From positions 150,737,973 to 150,801,972 of the forward strand of contig NC_133389.1 of assembly GCF_047511655.1 (NCBI RefSeq): DNA of 64,000 nucleotides. The letters run 5' to 3'. The position numbers were made by a program, and so were the translations under genes. Below the pieces are notes generated by a model. It worked only from the letters and a program-made list of their open reading frames with translations. It was not told where the DNA came from and searched no databases. Every line of letters begins with the position of its first letter. Within the stretch, counting starts at the first letter, position 1. The stretch is from Castor canadensis. Its lineage: Eukaryota > Chordata > Mammalia > Rodentia > Castoridae. Positions 1 to 11,100 of this stretch are shown one piece after another.

Positions 1-1649
1 AAAACATGGGACAGTGCACAGTGCAAGTTTAGAGCTATGTATGTGCAGTTTTTAGGAGTATCTGCTGGTTTGCAAGTTTGAACACTGAGGATTTGAGAGA
101 GCTAAAGAGAAATGGTACAGTGCAAGCCTAAGGACAAAAGACTTTAAGAGCAATTAAGCTAAAGATAAGCTGAGAGCAAACATGGGACAGTGTGAGCCTA
201 AGTAAAGAGGTTTTAAGCAAGGTTTTAAAGAATTGCAAGAGGTAAGGCCTTAAAAAATCAAGATAGAGAAAAGAAGCAATTAGGGGTGTGCATCTCCGGC
301 CAAGCATACAAAACACCTGACCCCAACTTTCTGTCTGTCTATCCTGTGTCTTTTCTAAAATCTCCAGTTGCCCCCAGTTAAGCCCAGTTAGGTCCAGTAA
401 TAACCAAGGAGCCAGAGAGAACGCTCTCTCCAGCAAGGGAAGGAGCGCGAGAAACAGTGCCTTCTTCACATGACAACAATGTACTGCTAGAGATGCCTTT
501 TGCTCATGTGGGGAGCTACAAGACCACAGGGGAACAGGAGAAGTGCTGGAGGGTTCTACGCTGCTTCTCAGGCCCAGGCATCCACAGAGAGGTTGGGGGG
601 ACCCACTCTCTTCTCTGGAGTGGAAGAGAATAGGGCTAGGCTATGTAACCCTCCAGCCCTCCACATGGTGGATCCGTTCTGTCCTTAGGCAGTTGCATGG
701 CAGGAAGAACACAAGAGAATCATCCAGTCACTTGGTGGCAGAACCCAAGGTTTCTATTCTTACAAATAAACTAGAACTAGGAAACGCCAAACTCAAGTAC
801 ACATTGTAAGGTATACACAAAAGCTATAGAAATATTTGAAGAAATCAGTGTCCCTGAGGTAACTCTGTATGTTCTATTTGTCACACATGTACAAGTGCTA
901 AGGGTACTTAAACAACTGGTGTTCCCATGCTAAGGTCTTCAGACCTACAAGGTTGTAAGCTCCCAGCACACCTGCCTTTCCAGAGAGGGTGGGTTTCCCC
1001 ACCAGAACAAAGACAAGTCCATAGTTTTACATTTTTGGAAAAACAAGATCCAAGCCTTATAATAATGCAAGAATTCAAGAAATATCTAAGTCCGAGGAAT
1101 AATTGCAGATTTCACATACTAAAAGTGACCAGGTCATTGTTATGATTACAGGTTAAACAAAGAGCCCAGGGCTGGGGTAGGGTCTCTGTGCTAGTCAATC
1201 TTCCAGAACATCTGGTGTTCTATACATAAACATTTCTGTTCACCAGAAAGGCACTGAAATTCCATGTGCTTGGGAAAAAAAAAAGCATCAAAATAGCATG
1301 GACTACGAATTATCACATTTCAGGAGGGTCACACTGGGTCTGCCCACTAACCATGTTTTCATGGTGCATCATTGGCAAAACCAAGCTAGCCCAGAGAGCA
1401 ACTGGAAGAATTCAGGGTCAGACCCTCCAATTTTAGAAAACCTGATGGATAAGAGCTGGGAGATAAATTGCCCTGACATTTTAAAAGCTGCAGTAGTTTC
1501 TATTTCACATACTGTGGTAACTTTATTACTCTGTTAGGGTAGACTATTCTAGCACTCCAGGGAAGCCGAGAATCATTCTCTGTCACACTGAGTGGTTAAG
1601 GAAACAAGCCATGTGAAATTATAAATGGGATTTCATAGGGCACAGGCTC

Positions 1650-1815
1650 AGATGTGCAAAACACCTAACTATCTTTCTCTGAGTGCCTCTGATTTCTCAT
1701 TTATAAAATGGGCATTATATCCCTACCACAAAGGTTATCATGAAGATTAAATGAACTAACACAGGGAAGCATTTTGCCTGGCATATACTTGAATACTGAG
1801 CAATGGTTAGCTATC
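1650..1815 (+). repeat. MIR SINE relic
   Basis: Shows the MIR core and tail in order: TGATTTCTCATTTATAAAAT, then a GGGCATTATA-like run and GAAGATTAAATGA. Diverged, so old. Confidence 0.6.
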
Positions 1816-2339
1816 ATGCAAATTTAAACACACACATGTGCCCTCCCCATATATATTAAAATTTTGTCTTAAGTCCTATTTCACTGGGCAGCAAAAACCC
1901 AGCAATACAAAATCCTGCCGAAAACTTGGGGCACTGGCACTGGCATTCCTGAGCTGTCCTGTCTATTGTATTACCTATCTTTGTTCCTGGCATCTCTGCC
2001 AAAGGTTTCAAAGGCCTGTCTTCAGACAGACTGAGCATGAACTCTTTTCCATGTTCCTGCCGTAGGAGCTGTGCTCTGAAGGCAGGGAGCATAGGCTGCC
2101 CTTACAGACCTCTAAAGAGTAGGCAAAGCAGTTGCAGGGGGAGGCAGATCAGCTAACAACTCAGAATGTTCTTCTGCCATCACAGAAATGGGACTTTTAC
2201 TTAATACTTCACAACTCTGTGGAGTTTCTGCTTATTCCATCAATAAACTAATGATTATTAAATTGGCATCTCCAGTCTAGACCCCTCCCTTGACCTCCAG
2301 ATTCCTATATCCAACTGACATGTGCACTTGGAAATAAAA

Positions 2340-3182
2340 GAAGCAAATTAAACTGTGCAGATCCAGGAGAGGACTTTTGATTCTCTTGCCTTGATTGCCA
2401 TTGTTACATCCCCTGTCTTCCCAAATGGCACCACCATTCACCCAACTGCTCAAGCCGAAGACCCAGGACTCAGTCCTGAGTCCTTTCTTCCCTTTGCCCC
2501 CTGCCCAGTCAATCTATCAATTGGTCCAGGTGGATCTACCTCTAAAATTCATACCAAGGCTGTCCCCTTTTCTCCTTCCTGATGCCACCACCTTATGCCC
2601 TAGTCCAAGTCACTGTCATCTCTAGCCCAGGGTATACAGAAATAGCTTCAGATCTAGTCACCACCATGCCGGCAACAATTCATTCTCTTACACAATGGAG
2701 CTCTCAGATTTAAATCATATCCTATTATAACCTAGCTCAAAACTTTGATGGCTTCAAGCCCCCCTAGCCCTGCCATCTCTGACTTTCTCTCACACCACCT
2801 TGCCTCTGCTCTCCTCACCGCCATGCTGGTCTTCTTTGCGCTGTTTCCACACAAGTTCATTTCTTTCTTGGAGCCACTGTATCTACTGCTCATTTCCCAC
2901 TCCTTCTCTTGGTGGGCTTGTCCTTTAGGACTCTGCTGAGATGCACTCAGGCACTGACTACCTAAAACTAAACTTAAGTCTCTCAAGTCACTTTTACCAC
3001 CTCACCCATTTTTATCAAACTACTAAACCGTTTCCTGAAGAGGCCTCATTTCTCCAGGTGTTTATTATCCTTACACATTAGGAATACATGACATTTTATC
3101 TTCCTGCAGAACACACACACTCCTAAGCTCCATGGTAACTAGGACATGGTCAGGCAACAACAAATATTTTTGAATGAATGAT
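2340..3182 (+). repeat. LINE-2 3'-end relic
   Basis: Follows the order of the L2 3' end: TCCAAGTCACTGTCATCTC, GATGGCTTCAAGCCC, GGTCTTCTTTGCGCTGTTTC, GAGGCCTCATTTCTCC, CTAAGCTCCATG and a final AACAAATATTTTTGAATGAA. It has no coding capacity. Confidence 0.55.
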
Positions 3183-3654
3183 TTTATTTGATATTCATCC
3201 CCATGCAATTCATGCACAAGAATAAAACTACTTACAAATCTTTGAATCATAATGGGCAACTTCTAACTTTCTTGCCTTCACACAAATGGTTCTTTCTACT
3301 AAAAAATGTTCTTTCTTTGTTTTTCCAAAGAACTCCTGTTCATCCTTCACTGAGCCACTCAGAAGTGATGAGGCTGGGAACTGTAGGGGCAGCAAGACAG
3401 AGGAGTGTGCAGCCAACTAATAGTCAGAACTAGGGACCTGAAGGAAGACTGGATTGGAATCTCTGGGGTGAAATCCTTCCCCAGACCTTGAGCCCTCACT
3501 CTCAAGACAGAAGGTAAAGAAGACAGCCACTCATAACCCCATTTGTATGGTTTTTTTAAACACCTCAAGTTTAACATGTCCCAATGGGATTTACGATGTA
3601 AAAGCCATATCTGCCCAACAGCAACACCCTAAAGCTTGACTCCCCCCTTTCTCT

Positions 3655-3985
3655 CACACACTGATACCACATCTGATCTGCCAGCACATTTGGTCCCTTC
3701 CTGTCACCTCCCCACTCTTACCCCAAATCACATCTCCTAATCTCTTGACTGTGCCACTATCATAACTTGTAATTCTCTTAATCACACTTGCCCCAGCCCT
3801 TTCATTCTCCAGAGTAGTCAAATCAACATTTTAAAAGCTTGAATCAGATCCTGTCATTCTCCCTCTGTCTCTAATGACTTACTATTCTGTAAAGAAGCCT
3901 CTGGCAAAACCCTCTCCATGTCTCCAGGGCCTCCCCACAGAGTCTGGTCACTACCTACTCCTTGGCCTCATTTCTTACCATCTAC
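3655..3985 (+). repeat. LINE-2 relic fragment
   Basis: Pyrimidine-rich stretch with L2-like phrases, including AATCAGATCCTGTCATTCTC and CAGGGCCTCCCCACAGAGTC, in the same order as the copy at 2340-3182 would have them. Confidence 0.4.
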
Positions 3986-3999
3986 AGCCTGGAATGGAG

Positions 4000-4165
4000 G
4001 TTATAGATACAGACTCATTGGTTGTGTGAGACAAGACAAGTTGCTTGAAGTCTCTGTGCCAATTTTTTCATCTGTAAAGTAAAGATGGTGATGACAACAC
4101 TTTCCTTTGCTTCTGTAGGATTTAAGGAGTCCTGAGAATGGCTTTCAACTCATGGCAAGCCAGGG
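4000..4165 (+). repeat. MIR SINE relic
   Basis: Contains AGTTGCTTGAAGTCTCTGTG, then TTCATCTGTAAAGTAAAGATG and a degenerate GTAGGATTTAAGGAG, in the order of MIR. Confidence 0.55.
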
Positions 4166-4257
4166 AGCATGTTAATGGTTTAAAATAATTTGATGTTTTG
4201 AACACTTAAATTTGGGAAGAGTACAAAAAAGACTAAGGAAAGAGAACCTACGATTGA

Positions 4258-4362
4258 GTTTTGTTGTTATTCTAAATGCTGCACAGAGTGCTGAGGATCA
4301 AATTCAGGGCCTTGTGCATTTCAGGTAAGTGCTCTCCCACTAAGCTATACCCTCAGTACTCT
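4258..4362 (-). repeat. ID-like tRNA-derived SINE relic, antisense
   Basis: On the minus strand it reads as the ID-type head (tagtgggagagcacttacct) followed by a B-box-like gatcctcagcac. Diverged. Confidence 0.5.
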
Positions 4363-4411
4363 ACAATCAAGAATTTTAAAGACATGCTTTTAAATTCAGA
4401 ATTTTAATTTT

Positions 4412-4495
4412 GTGTGTGTGATAATGGAGTTTGAACTCAAGGCCTTGAGCTTTCAAGGCAGGCCCTCTATTGCTTGAGCCACTCCACCAACCACA
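4412..4495 (-). repeat. tRNA-derived SINE, antisense
   Basis: Reads GAACTCAAGGCCTTGAGC, then GCTTGAGCCACTCCACCAAC on the + strand, the reverse of the 'gtggctcaagtggtagag' SINE seen at 14157 and 22248. Confidence 0.55.
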
Positions 4496-4874
4496 AACCA
4501 GAATTTTAAAGACACATTTTTATGAAGTTTTTTGTTATGTTCATGATGGGATTTCCTTTGCTTTACAACACAAGAAAGCCCTGAGAGAGAATAAAAGTCT
4601 CCTTAGTGTTGAAACATTGTGTTGACTCATAGCTTGGTTAGTTTTTAAAAAGTAAGAGCCTAATTAAAACTCACTTTTCATTTATTAGTCCCTGACTAAA
4701 ACCTATTTCACTAGGGAAACCAGTCATAAACTTCAGAAGGGACACACGGAGATGCTAACCTGACTCACTCACAGAAGAGAAAGACACAGGTGCTGCCAAG
4801 AGCTGTTGGGTTGGGAGGCTCTGTGAGCCGTAGGCAGGAGTACTGGTTGGTTTGCTCCTTTGCTGCAGTACAAC

Positions 4875-4880
4875 TATAAA
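4875..4880 (+). promoter_or_regulatory. Candidate TATA box of AOX4
   Basis: TATAAA followed by TCGCC lies about 175 bases upstream of the first start codon. Transcription starting about 30 bases downstream would give a 5' UTR near 150 bases, and that stretch contains no ATG before 5054. There is no direct evidence of use; a non-coding upstream exon is equally possible. Confidence 0.35.
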
Positions 4881-5053
4881 TCGCCTGGAGTGTGTCTGTG
4901 TAATCAGCTTGCACTTCCCAGGCCCATAGGCACCCAAGTTATTGCTCTAACATATTTGCTTCCCCCCTCCAAAAAAAAGAAGCCAAAAAAGTCAAAGTCT
5001 ATTCTGGTGAGGCATTTTTTGTTTTTTGGCTTGGTTTCCTTCTTTTTGGGGGC

Positions 5054-5110
5054 ATGATGCCTTTCCTCTCCAACTCTGATGAGCTGATTTTTTTTGTGAA
5101 TGGAAGAAAG
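5054..5110 (+). CDS. AOX4: AOX4 exon 1 (start codon to GRK)
   Basis: Encodes residues 1-18, containing [12 protein letters not shown], the first strand of the plant-type ferredoxin fold, and ends at a consensus donor (gtaagt) in phase 0. Two ATGs stand in tandem, at 5054 (G at -3) and 5057 (A at -3). The second matches the M-P start of mouse AOX4; the first would be met first by scanning ribosomes and adds one Met. Confidence 0.85.
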
Positions 5111-8100
5111 GTAAGTTTATGACATGATTAATATGAATTTTCATATTCCAGGGATAAAAATTGAGCTTTTTTTTCACTATGATGCCATTTCTTATTGCTT
5201 TAACCTCTGTCTTCTGTCATTTTCAAATCATATATAGTAGTATGAACTTGTTCAAGTTTTGGTGCCAAATTCTTAAATCTTGTGGGTCTCTGTTTGCTTT
5301 TTCTTTGGAATCAGTTAAAATAAAACCCTCCTATTTTTTTTTTATTTTTATTTTATTCATATGTGCATACAATGTTTGGGTCATTTCTCCCCGCTTCCCC
5401 CACCCCCTCCCCTACCCCCCCCCACCCCCTCCCTCTTCCCCCCTACCCTTGATACTCAGCAGAAACTATTTTGCCCTTATCTCTAATTTTGTTGAAGAGA
5501 GAGTATAAGCAATAATAGGAAGGAACAAGGATTTTTGCTAGTTGAGATAAGGATAGGTATGCAGGGAGTTGACTCGAATTGATTTCCTGTACATGTGTGT
5601 TACCTTCTAAGTTAATTCTTCTCAAACTAACCTTTTCTCTAGTTCCTGGTCCCCTTCTCCTATTGGCCTCAGTTGCTTTAAAGTATCTGCTTTAGTTTCT
5701 CTGTGTTGAGAGCAACAAATGCTATCTAGTTTTTTGGGTGTCTTACCTATCATATTTTCCTTGTGTGCTCTCATTTTTATCATGTGATCAAAGTCCAATC
5801 CCCTTGTTGTGTTTGCCCTTGATCTAATGTCCGCATATGAGAGAGAACATACGATTTCTGGTCTTTTGGGCCAGGCTGACCTCACTCAGAATGATGTTCT
5901 CCAATTCTATCCATTTACCAGCAAATGATAACATTTCGTTCTTCTTCATGGCTGCATAAAATTCCATTGTGTATAGATACCACATTTTCTTAATCCATTC
6001 GTCAGTGGTGGGGCATCTTGGCTGTTTCCATAACTTGGCTATTGTGAATAGTGCTGCAGTAAACATGGGTGTGCAGGTGCCTCTGGAGCAGCCTGTGTCA
6101 CAGTCTTTTGGGTATATCCCCAAGAGTGGTATTGCTGGATCAAATGGTAGATCAATGTTTAGCTTTTTAAGTAGCCTCCAAATTTTTTTCCAGAGTGGTT
6201 GTACTAGTTTACATTCCCACCAGCAGCGTAAGAGGAAAACCCCTTTATCTTATTTGTTGCATTACAATGAGAGTTAATTCTGACAGCTGGACTTTGGGAT
6301 ATGGGTGTGAAAGACACTGTCGTCTCTCCTGTAATTTGGACATTAGCTCTACTTGAGTTCACCAGTACTACTTTTATTGTAGACATATGTGACATTGAGG
6401 TCAATAATGGCAAAGAACTTCAAATGATGTTGTTTTACTTTAACAAACTTCCTGGTCCTGATCCATCAACCTGGAAGCAGAAGTGTCCCTGCCCAGGCAA
6501 GGCAATAAATAGGTGACTTTCTGCCTCTTTAGGTGACAAGTGGCAACGGGTACTCAGGCCTACTTGTTGTCCTCAACCCGGTACTTCATGAGCAAAAACC
6601 AATGCATGAAAAGTTTGAGGTACTTTAAAGTCAGAATGCATATTTAATTGTTTTGGGCAATTATAAATACTAGTAAAATAACAAAATAGAAAATTGTTTT
6701 AGAAGGTAATTTGTTGTAGCACTTTTGCTTCTCACATGGTTTTGCTGGATCACTGGATGAGGAAAACAAAACTTCAATAGAGGCCAGACTTGGCAATTTT
6801 GACCATGAAATAGCAAGAAAAGGTCGTTTCTGGGAAATCTGTGGACTCATACACACAAAGTGAAAAAGAGTAAAAGCACAAAGCTTGGACTTAGCAATCT
6901 GGGGTGACCTGAAGCAACTGGGACATCAGAAAGATAACTGCTAAATGACTATTTGTAGCGATTTAAAGCTAAAATCTCCTGTGAGTGAGAGGAAATGGCC
7001 CAAGCATTCGCCCTTCAATGCTGTGATAGGATGCTCAGTCCCCTTTAGTTTCCAGACTTGAATTCAAAGCCTCTCTGTGGTGGTGTTAGTTCTTTTTACC
7101 TGATAAATTTCTAAGGCAAGTGGTATAGAGGAGGCATATATGCAACTTCTTGAAGATGTCCTTTGGTTGTGGTTCCTTCCTTTAGAGCTGGGGACACAGG
7201 CCACCTTGCCACCACAGCCTACACAAGGCTCCTTTTATGTTCCAAGTTTTTACCTTCTTTTCACGTTCTATATGTCTCCTCCATGTATGTCCATTCTTGC
7301 ACATTTTAAATTGATATCCTTCCCTTCACCTTTCTAAATGGTTATTTAGAAATACAGATGTATCCTTGAGCTATATAATGTTCGTGTGTGCACGAACGTG
7401 TGTATTCTTAACTTATACAAAGGGTGTTGACATTTGTAAACATCCTCTTGTTTCTTTTGTGACTCCCCAGTGTTTCTGAGATCTATGCATGTTGTGCTTT
7501 GAAAATCTGGCTCATAACTACTGAATTCCTAATTCTCCAGGGTGTGTTAGTATCTCCATTTGCTTACCCCATACATACCCCAGTGACGGCCCCACAGGAT
7601 GCTTCCAACTTCCTATGACCCCCCAAAATGTTGCATGAATATTCATATGCCTCCTCACCAGCACTGCGAAGTGATTGTGTGTGTGAAATTGCAGCAAGGT
7701 GATTTTTTCAGGACTTGCCAGTGACTTTCCAGAACACAGGACCAGTTACATTTCCACAATTTATGGCATAATGAATTTCCTTTAAAAGACATGATTTCCC
7801 AATATGTGATGTGCCAATTCTTGCTGCAATCAAACTTTCTACATTTTGCTAATTTTGTGGGCAAAATGTGGTCTCATTTGCATCTCTATGATTACTAATA
7901 TAAAGACATGATTTACTAGTGTAAACAAGATTTATTTCCTCACTTGTTCCTGAAATATTTCTTTTAAATGGCTGGGAATACTGTGTATTCTCAATGTCCA
8001 AATTGCAGCTGGCAAACTTTAATTAATTTCTCAAAGTGTAAACTTCCTTTCTCCTGCTTGTGGAACTATGCTTTTTGGACCTGAAACACAGTCATGACTG

Positions 8101-11100
8101 AAGGGAACAATAGTAAACTAAGTGTAGTACTTGTTGAGCTGCAGAACTGATCAATGAAAGATTACTATTTGCTAGGAACTTCCAAATCTTTGCGTCATCA
8201 GGCCATAGCCTCCCTTACGTGGAGACAGGCTAAAAGCATAGTAACTCTTGCCCATCATTGCCTCCTCCCTCCATCTTGTTCCCACCCAGGAAACAATCTT
8301 CATAACCACACAATTTCAAAGTGAAAGAACATCATAACACACAACTGATGCTTTGCTTCTGTGGTGTTTCTATCCTGAGTCCCCTAAACACACAAAGGTC
8401 TAGAGTGTGCAGTGCTGAGCTCATCTCTAGCTTAGTAAATCTTCCAAGGACTCAGAAAGAGACTTAGAAATAAGAGGCATCAAGTGAAGAAATTATGTGG
8501 TTTATTGCCTTGTTCTGAGGTGAAAAGAATTTAAGAAACACTCTTTAGTGGAATGATGTCCTCTTTGAGTTCAGTGTTGCTTCCCTTCCAGGTAAGTTGC
8601 TTTCCAGCTTGTTTTTCTAATCCTTCCTGAGTGTCCCAGTAGAGCCAATAGCTGGGTTCCTCCAGAGCAGGAAGTGAGGGGGAGTGGGATCTGGCTTTCC
8701 TCTCATGTGCCAGCTTTGATCTGTTTGCAGTAACAACCTGGAGTTCCACATAAGGAGCAGAGTCATGACTGATGACCCTTCCACTTTTCCTCCCATGTTG
8801 GTGCCTCCATTCACTGGGAGGTTAAGTAAATTAGTGGCAAAGGTAGAGAAGCCAAACCCTAGATTTTAGGAAATCTTTGGCTAACTTTTTCTATAAGCAT
8901 GAGTTTTCTGACTCAATTTTAGAATCTATGTATCTATTCGCCATTTGGGTCCCTTCCAGGTAAGTCAGGGGTGAATAATTGTCATATATATTGGAAATTC
9001 AGACATTGAAGTAATACTTCATGATTTCTTCAAAATTCTGGTTCCAAATGTTAAGATTTCTTTGGGGGTTTTTCCCTTTAATTCATCCCCATCAAAAATA
9101 CGCCCTCAGAACAATGGATAGAACTGCCATAACATGTTGATATGTTTTCCTATAATCCCTTCTTTCATTTCACAATGTAGGTAGTAGAGAAGAACGCTGA
9201 TCCTGAAGTAAATCTACTGTTCTACCTGAGGAAAGTTCGTATCCTTTGTTTTACTGTAATTCATCTGGATTGGGTGATAAAATGTCACCATGCTAAGAAT
9301 TATCAAGAAAGTCACCTGTGTTTGCTTTAGATAAATGACTTTGTTCCATTTGTAGAGTCTGGTTGGAGTACAGAGAACGCATCTATCAATCTTTTCCTTA
9401 TTTGTTGTATTTTTTTATCCAAGCAAAACCAAAAGAACCATTCTCCGAATGGTGAGCATACTCCTGCTCACTTAGGAAATAACTTTATGACTTTTGAGCC
9501 TCATGATCTCATATTCAGGAGTATTAATGTAAACATGTCTAGCTAACCTTGTGTTTAACCAAATGTCCAGGGGTGCATGTCACTGACAATAGTGCCTCAC
9601 ATGACATTTTCCTGACTTGTGCTACACCATTGCATAATCCTTATCAGAAAACAACAAAGTTCTATTAATATATTTCAAAATTCTAAAGTATAAGGACTGG
9701 GTACAAAGCTTAAGTGGTACAGCCTTGCCTAACAGGAGGAAGGCCCTGGACAAAGTGTACCTACTGGACTCCCAGCTCTCTAACTTGGTCTTCACTCTTC
9801 ATTACTCCAGGACCTTCAGTAAATAATTATTCAAGAATTCCACTATAAAGAGCTGGTACAAAGCAGTGATTGTGGCAGTGGTTATACAAATCTATATATG
9901 CATAAAATTGCATAGAACTCTACACACATAGATTTAAATGCAAGGATAGATGATTAGATAGAGAGATGGATAGATGGATAGATGGACAGATGGACGGATA
10001 GACAGATAGATGTATAGATAGATAGATAGACAGACAGATAGATAGATAGATAATAGCAGGTCAGCTCTTTATAAGTTCTGTATTCTAGCTATCAATATTG
10101 AAATAATGCCACATTCCTGATTTTAATGTTGTCCTATAGCTATGTGTATGTTATCAATTAGGAGAAGCTGGGTGATGAAAATACAGGATTGTGTACTATT
10201 TTGCAACTTCCTGTAAGGTTATAATTAATTAAAGTAAAACACTAGAAATACTTAACTCGCTTAGCACCTAGAAAGTGCCAGGCACTTGGTTAGGCTCTCG
10301 GGGTCCAAAAATGAACGAGATAGCAATACCCTTATTTCTCTGTCTTTCTGCCTTCCAAGATATACATCTAAAAGCTGTACTTCATTGCTCCCTATTCTTG
10401 CCTTGACAAACTTGCATAAGAAATAATCTCTACCTGGTGCTTTGTTTCCTCTTCAATTTCCATCTCTCTCTCTACTTGATCCTTATAATCTGGTTTCCAA
10501 CCTCTGACCAGTACTGCCTCCTAATGTCCCTGTTCTACTTGCATTCCAAAGGGACCAAATCCTCCTCCCTGCTCTGCCATTTTTACTCTGCTTCAAAATG
10601 TCACCATGAGTCAGCAACTCCTATCACTCCCCTTTTATATCATTTCTAGATCCCCCACATGCATCACCATGCCTTCTCTAGACATCCTAAAATGATCAAG
10701 TAAACATGGCCAGAACCAGACCTAGGCAAAGTCACCCCAGCCCTCCATCTCTGTACATTCTTTGCTAGTGCCGAATAGAAATAAAGAGCTCTGGGTAAAT
10801 AAGATTCTCTGACACTTCCAGGTCCCAACTTTTGATAGCGTCAACTCTGGAACAAGGTTACAGATGTCATTTTTAACTTGTTCCTCAAGCAGGTGGCTCT
10901 AATGAATGACCAATATAAAAAGTGAGTATTTGTGGATAACCACAGATTTTTCTGCCAGAGGCAGTACCAGCCTACTGCATTTTCATAGGACTCCTGTGGC
11001 ACCTTCCAAAGTCCTATACTTATGTTTATACTCATAATTTTAAAATTCTCCCTTCAGTTGTGTCCTCCATATTACAAAAACTTCAGGCCCCATAAAACCT

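Larger units (their letters stand above)
1..4870. other. 5' flank of AOX4, no gene recognised
   Basis: Holds old repeats listed separately (L2, MIR, two SINEs). The first 300 bases contain three imperfect copies of a GGGACAGTGCAAGCCTAAG-like phrase (near 10, 115 and 184) followed by a C/T-rich stretch; this may be retroelement debris of unknown family. I see no exon of a neighbouring aldehyde oxidase gene, although mouse Aox3 lies upstream of Aox4. Confidence 0.5.

Noticed and set aside
1..300. Exon of the upstream paralog AOX3
   Set aside because: No aldehyde oxidase C-terminal motif is readable in the first 5 kb on either strand.
128..469. Minus-strand open reading frame of 113 codons
   Set aside because: No recognisable domain, no splice or promoter context, and it lies in probable retroelement debris.
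5161..5508. Pro-rich plus-strand reading frames in C-rich blocks (also near 20001, 27885 and 58977)
   Set aside because: They are translations of the reversed G-rich L1 3' UTR, repeated wherever the antisense L1 occurs.
9235..9240. Exon 2 donor at gttcgt (9235)
   Set aside because: It would remove V-L before RLTG and break the frame with exon 3; the donor at 9239 restores the family sequence and matches U12 consensus.
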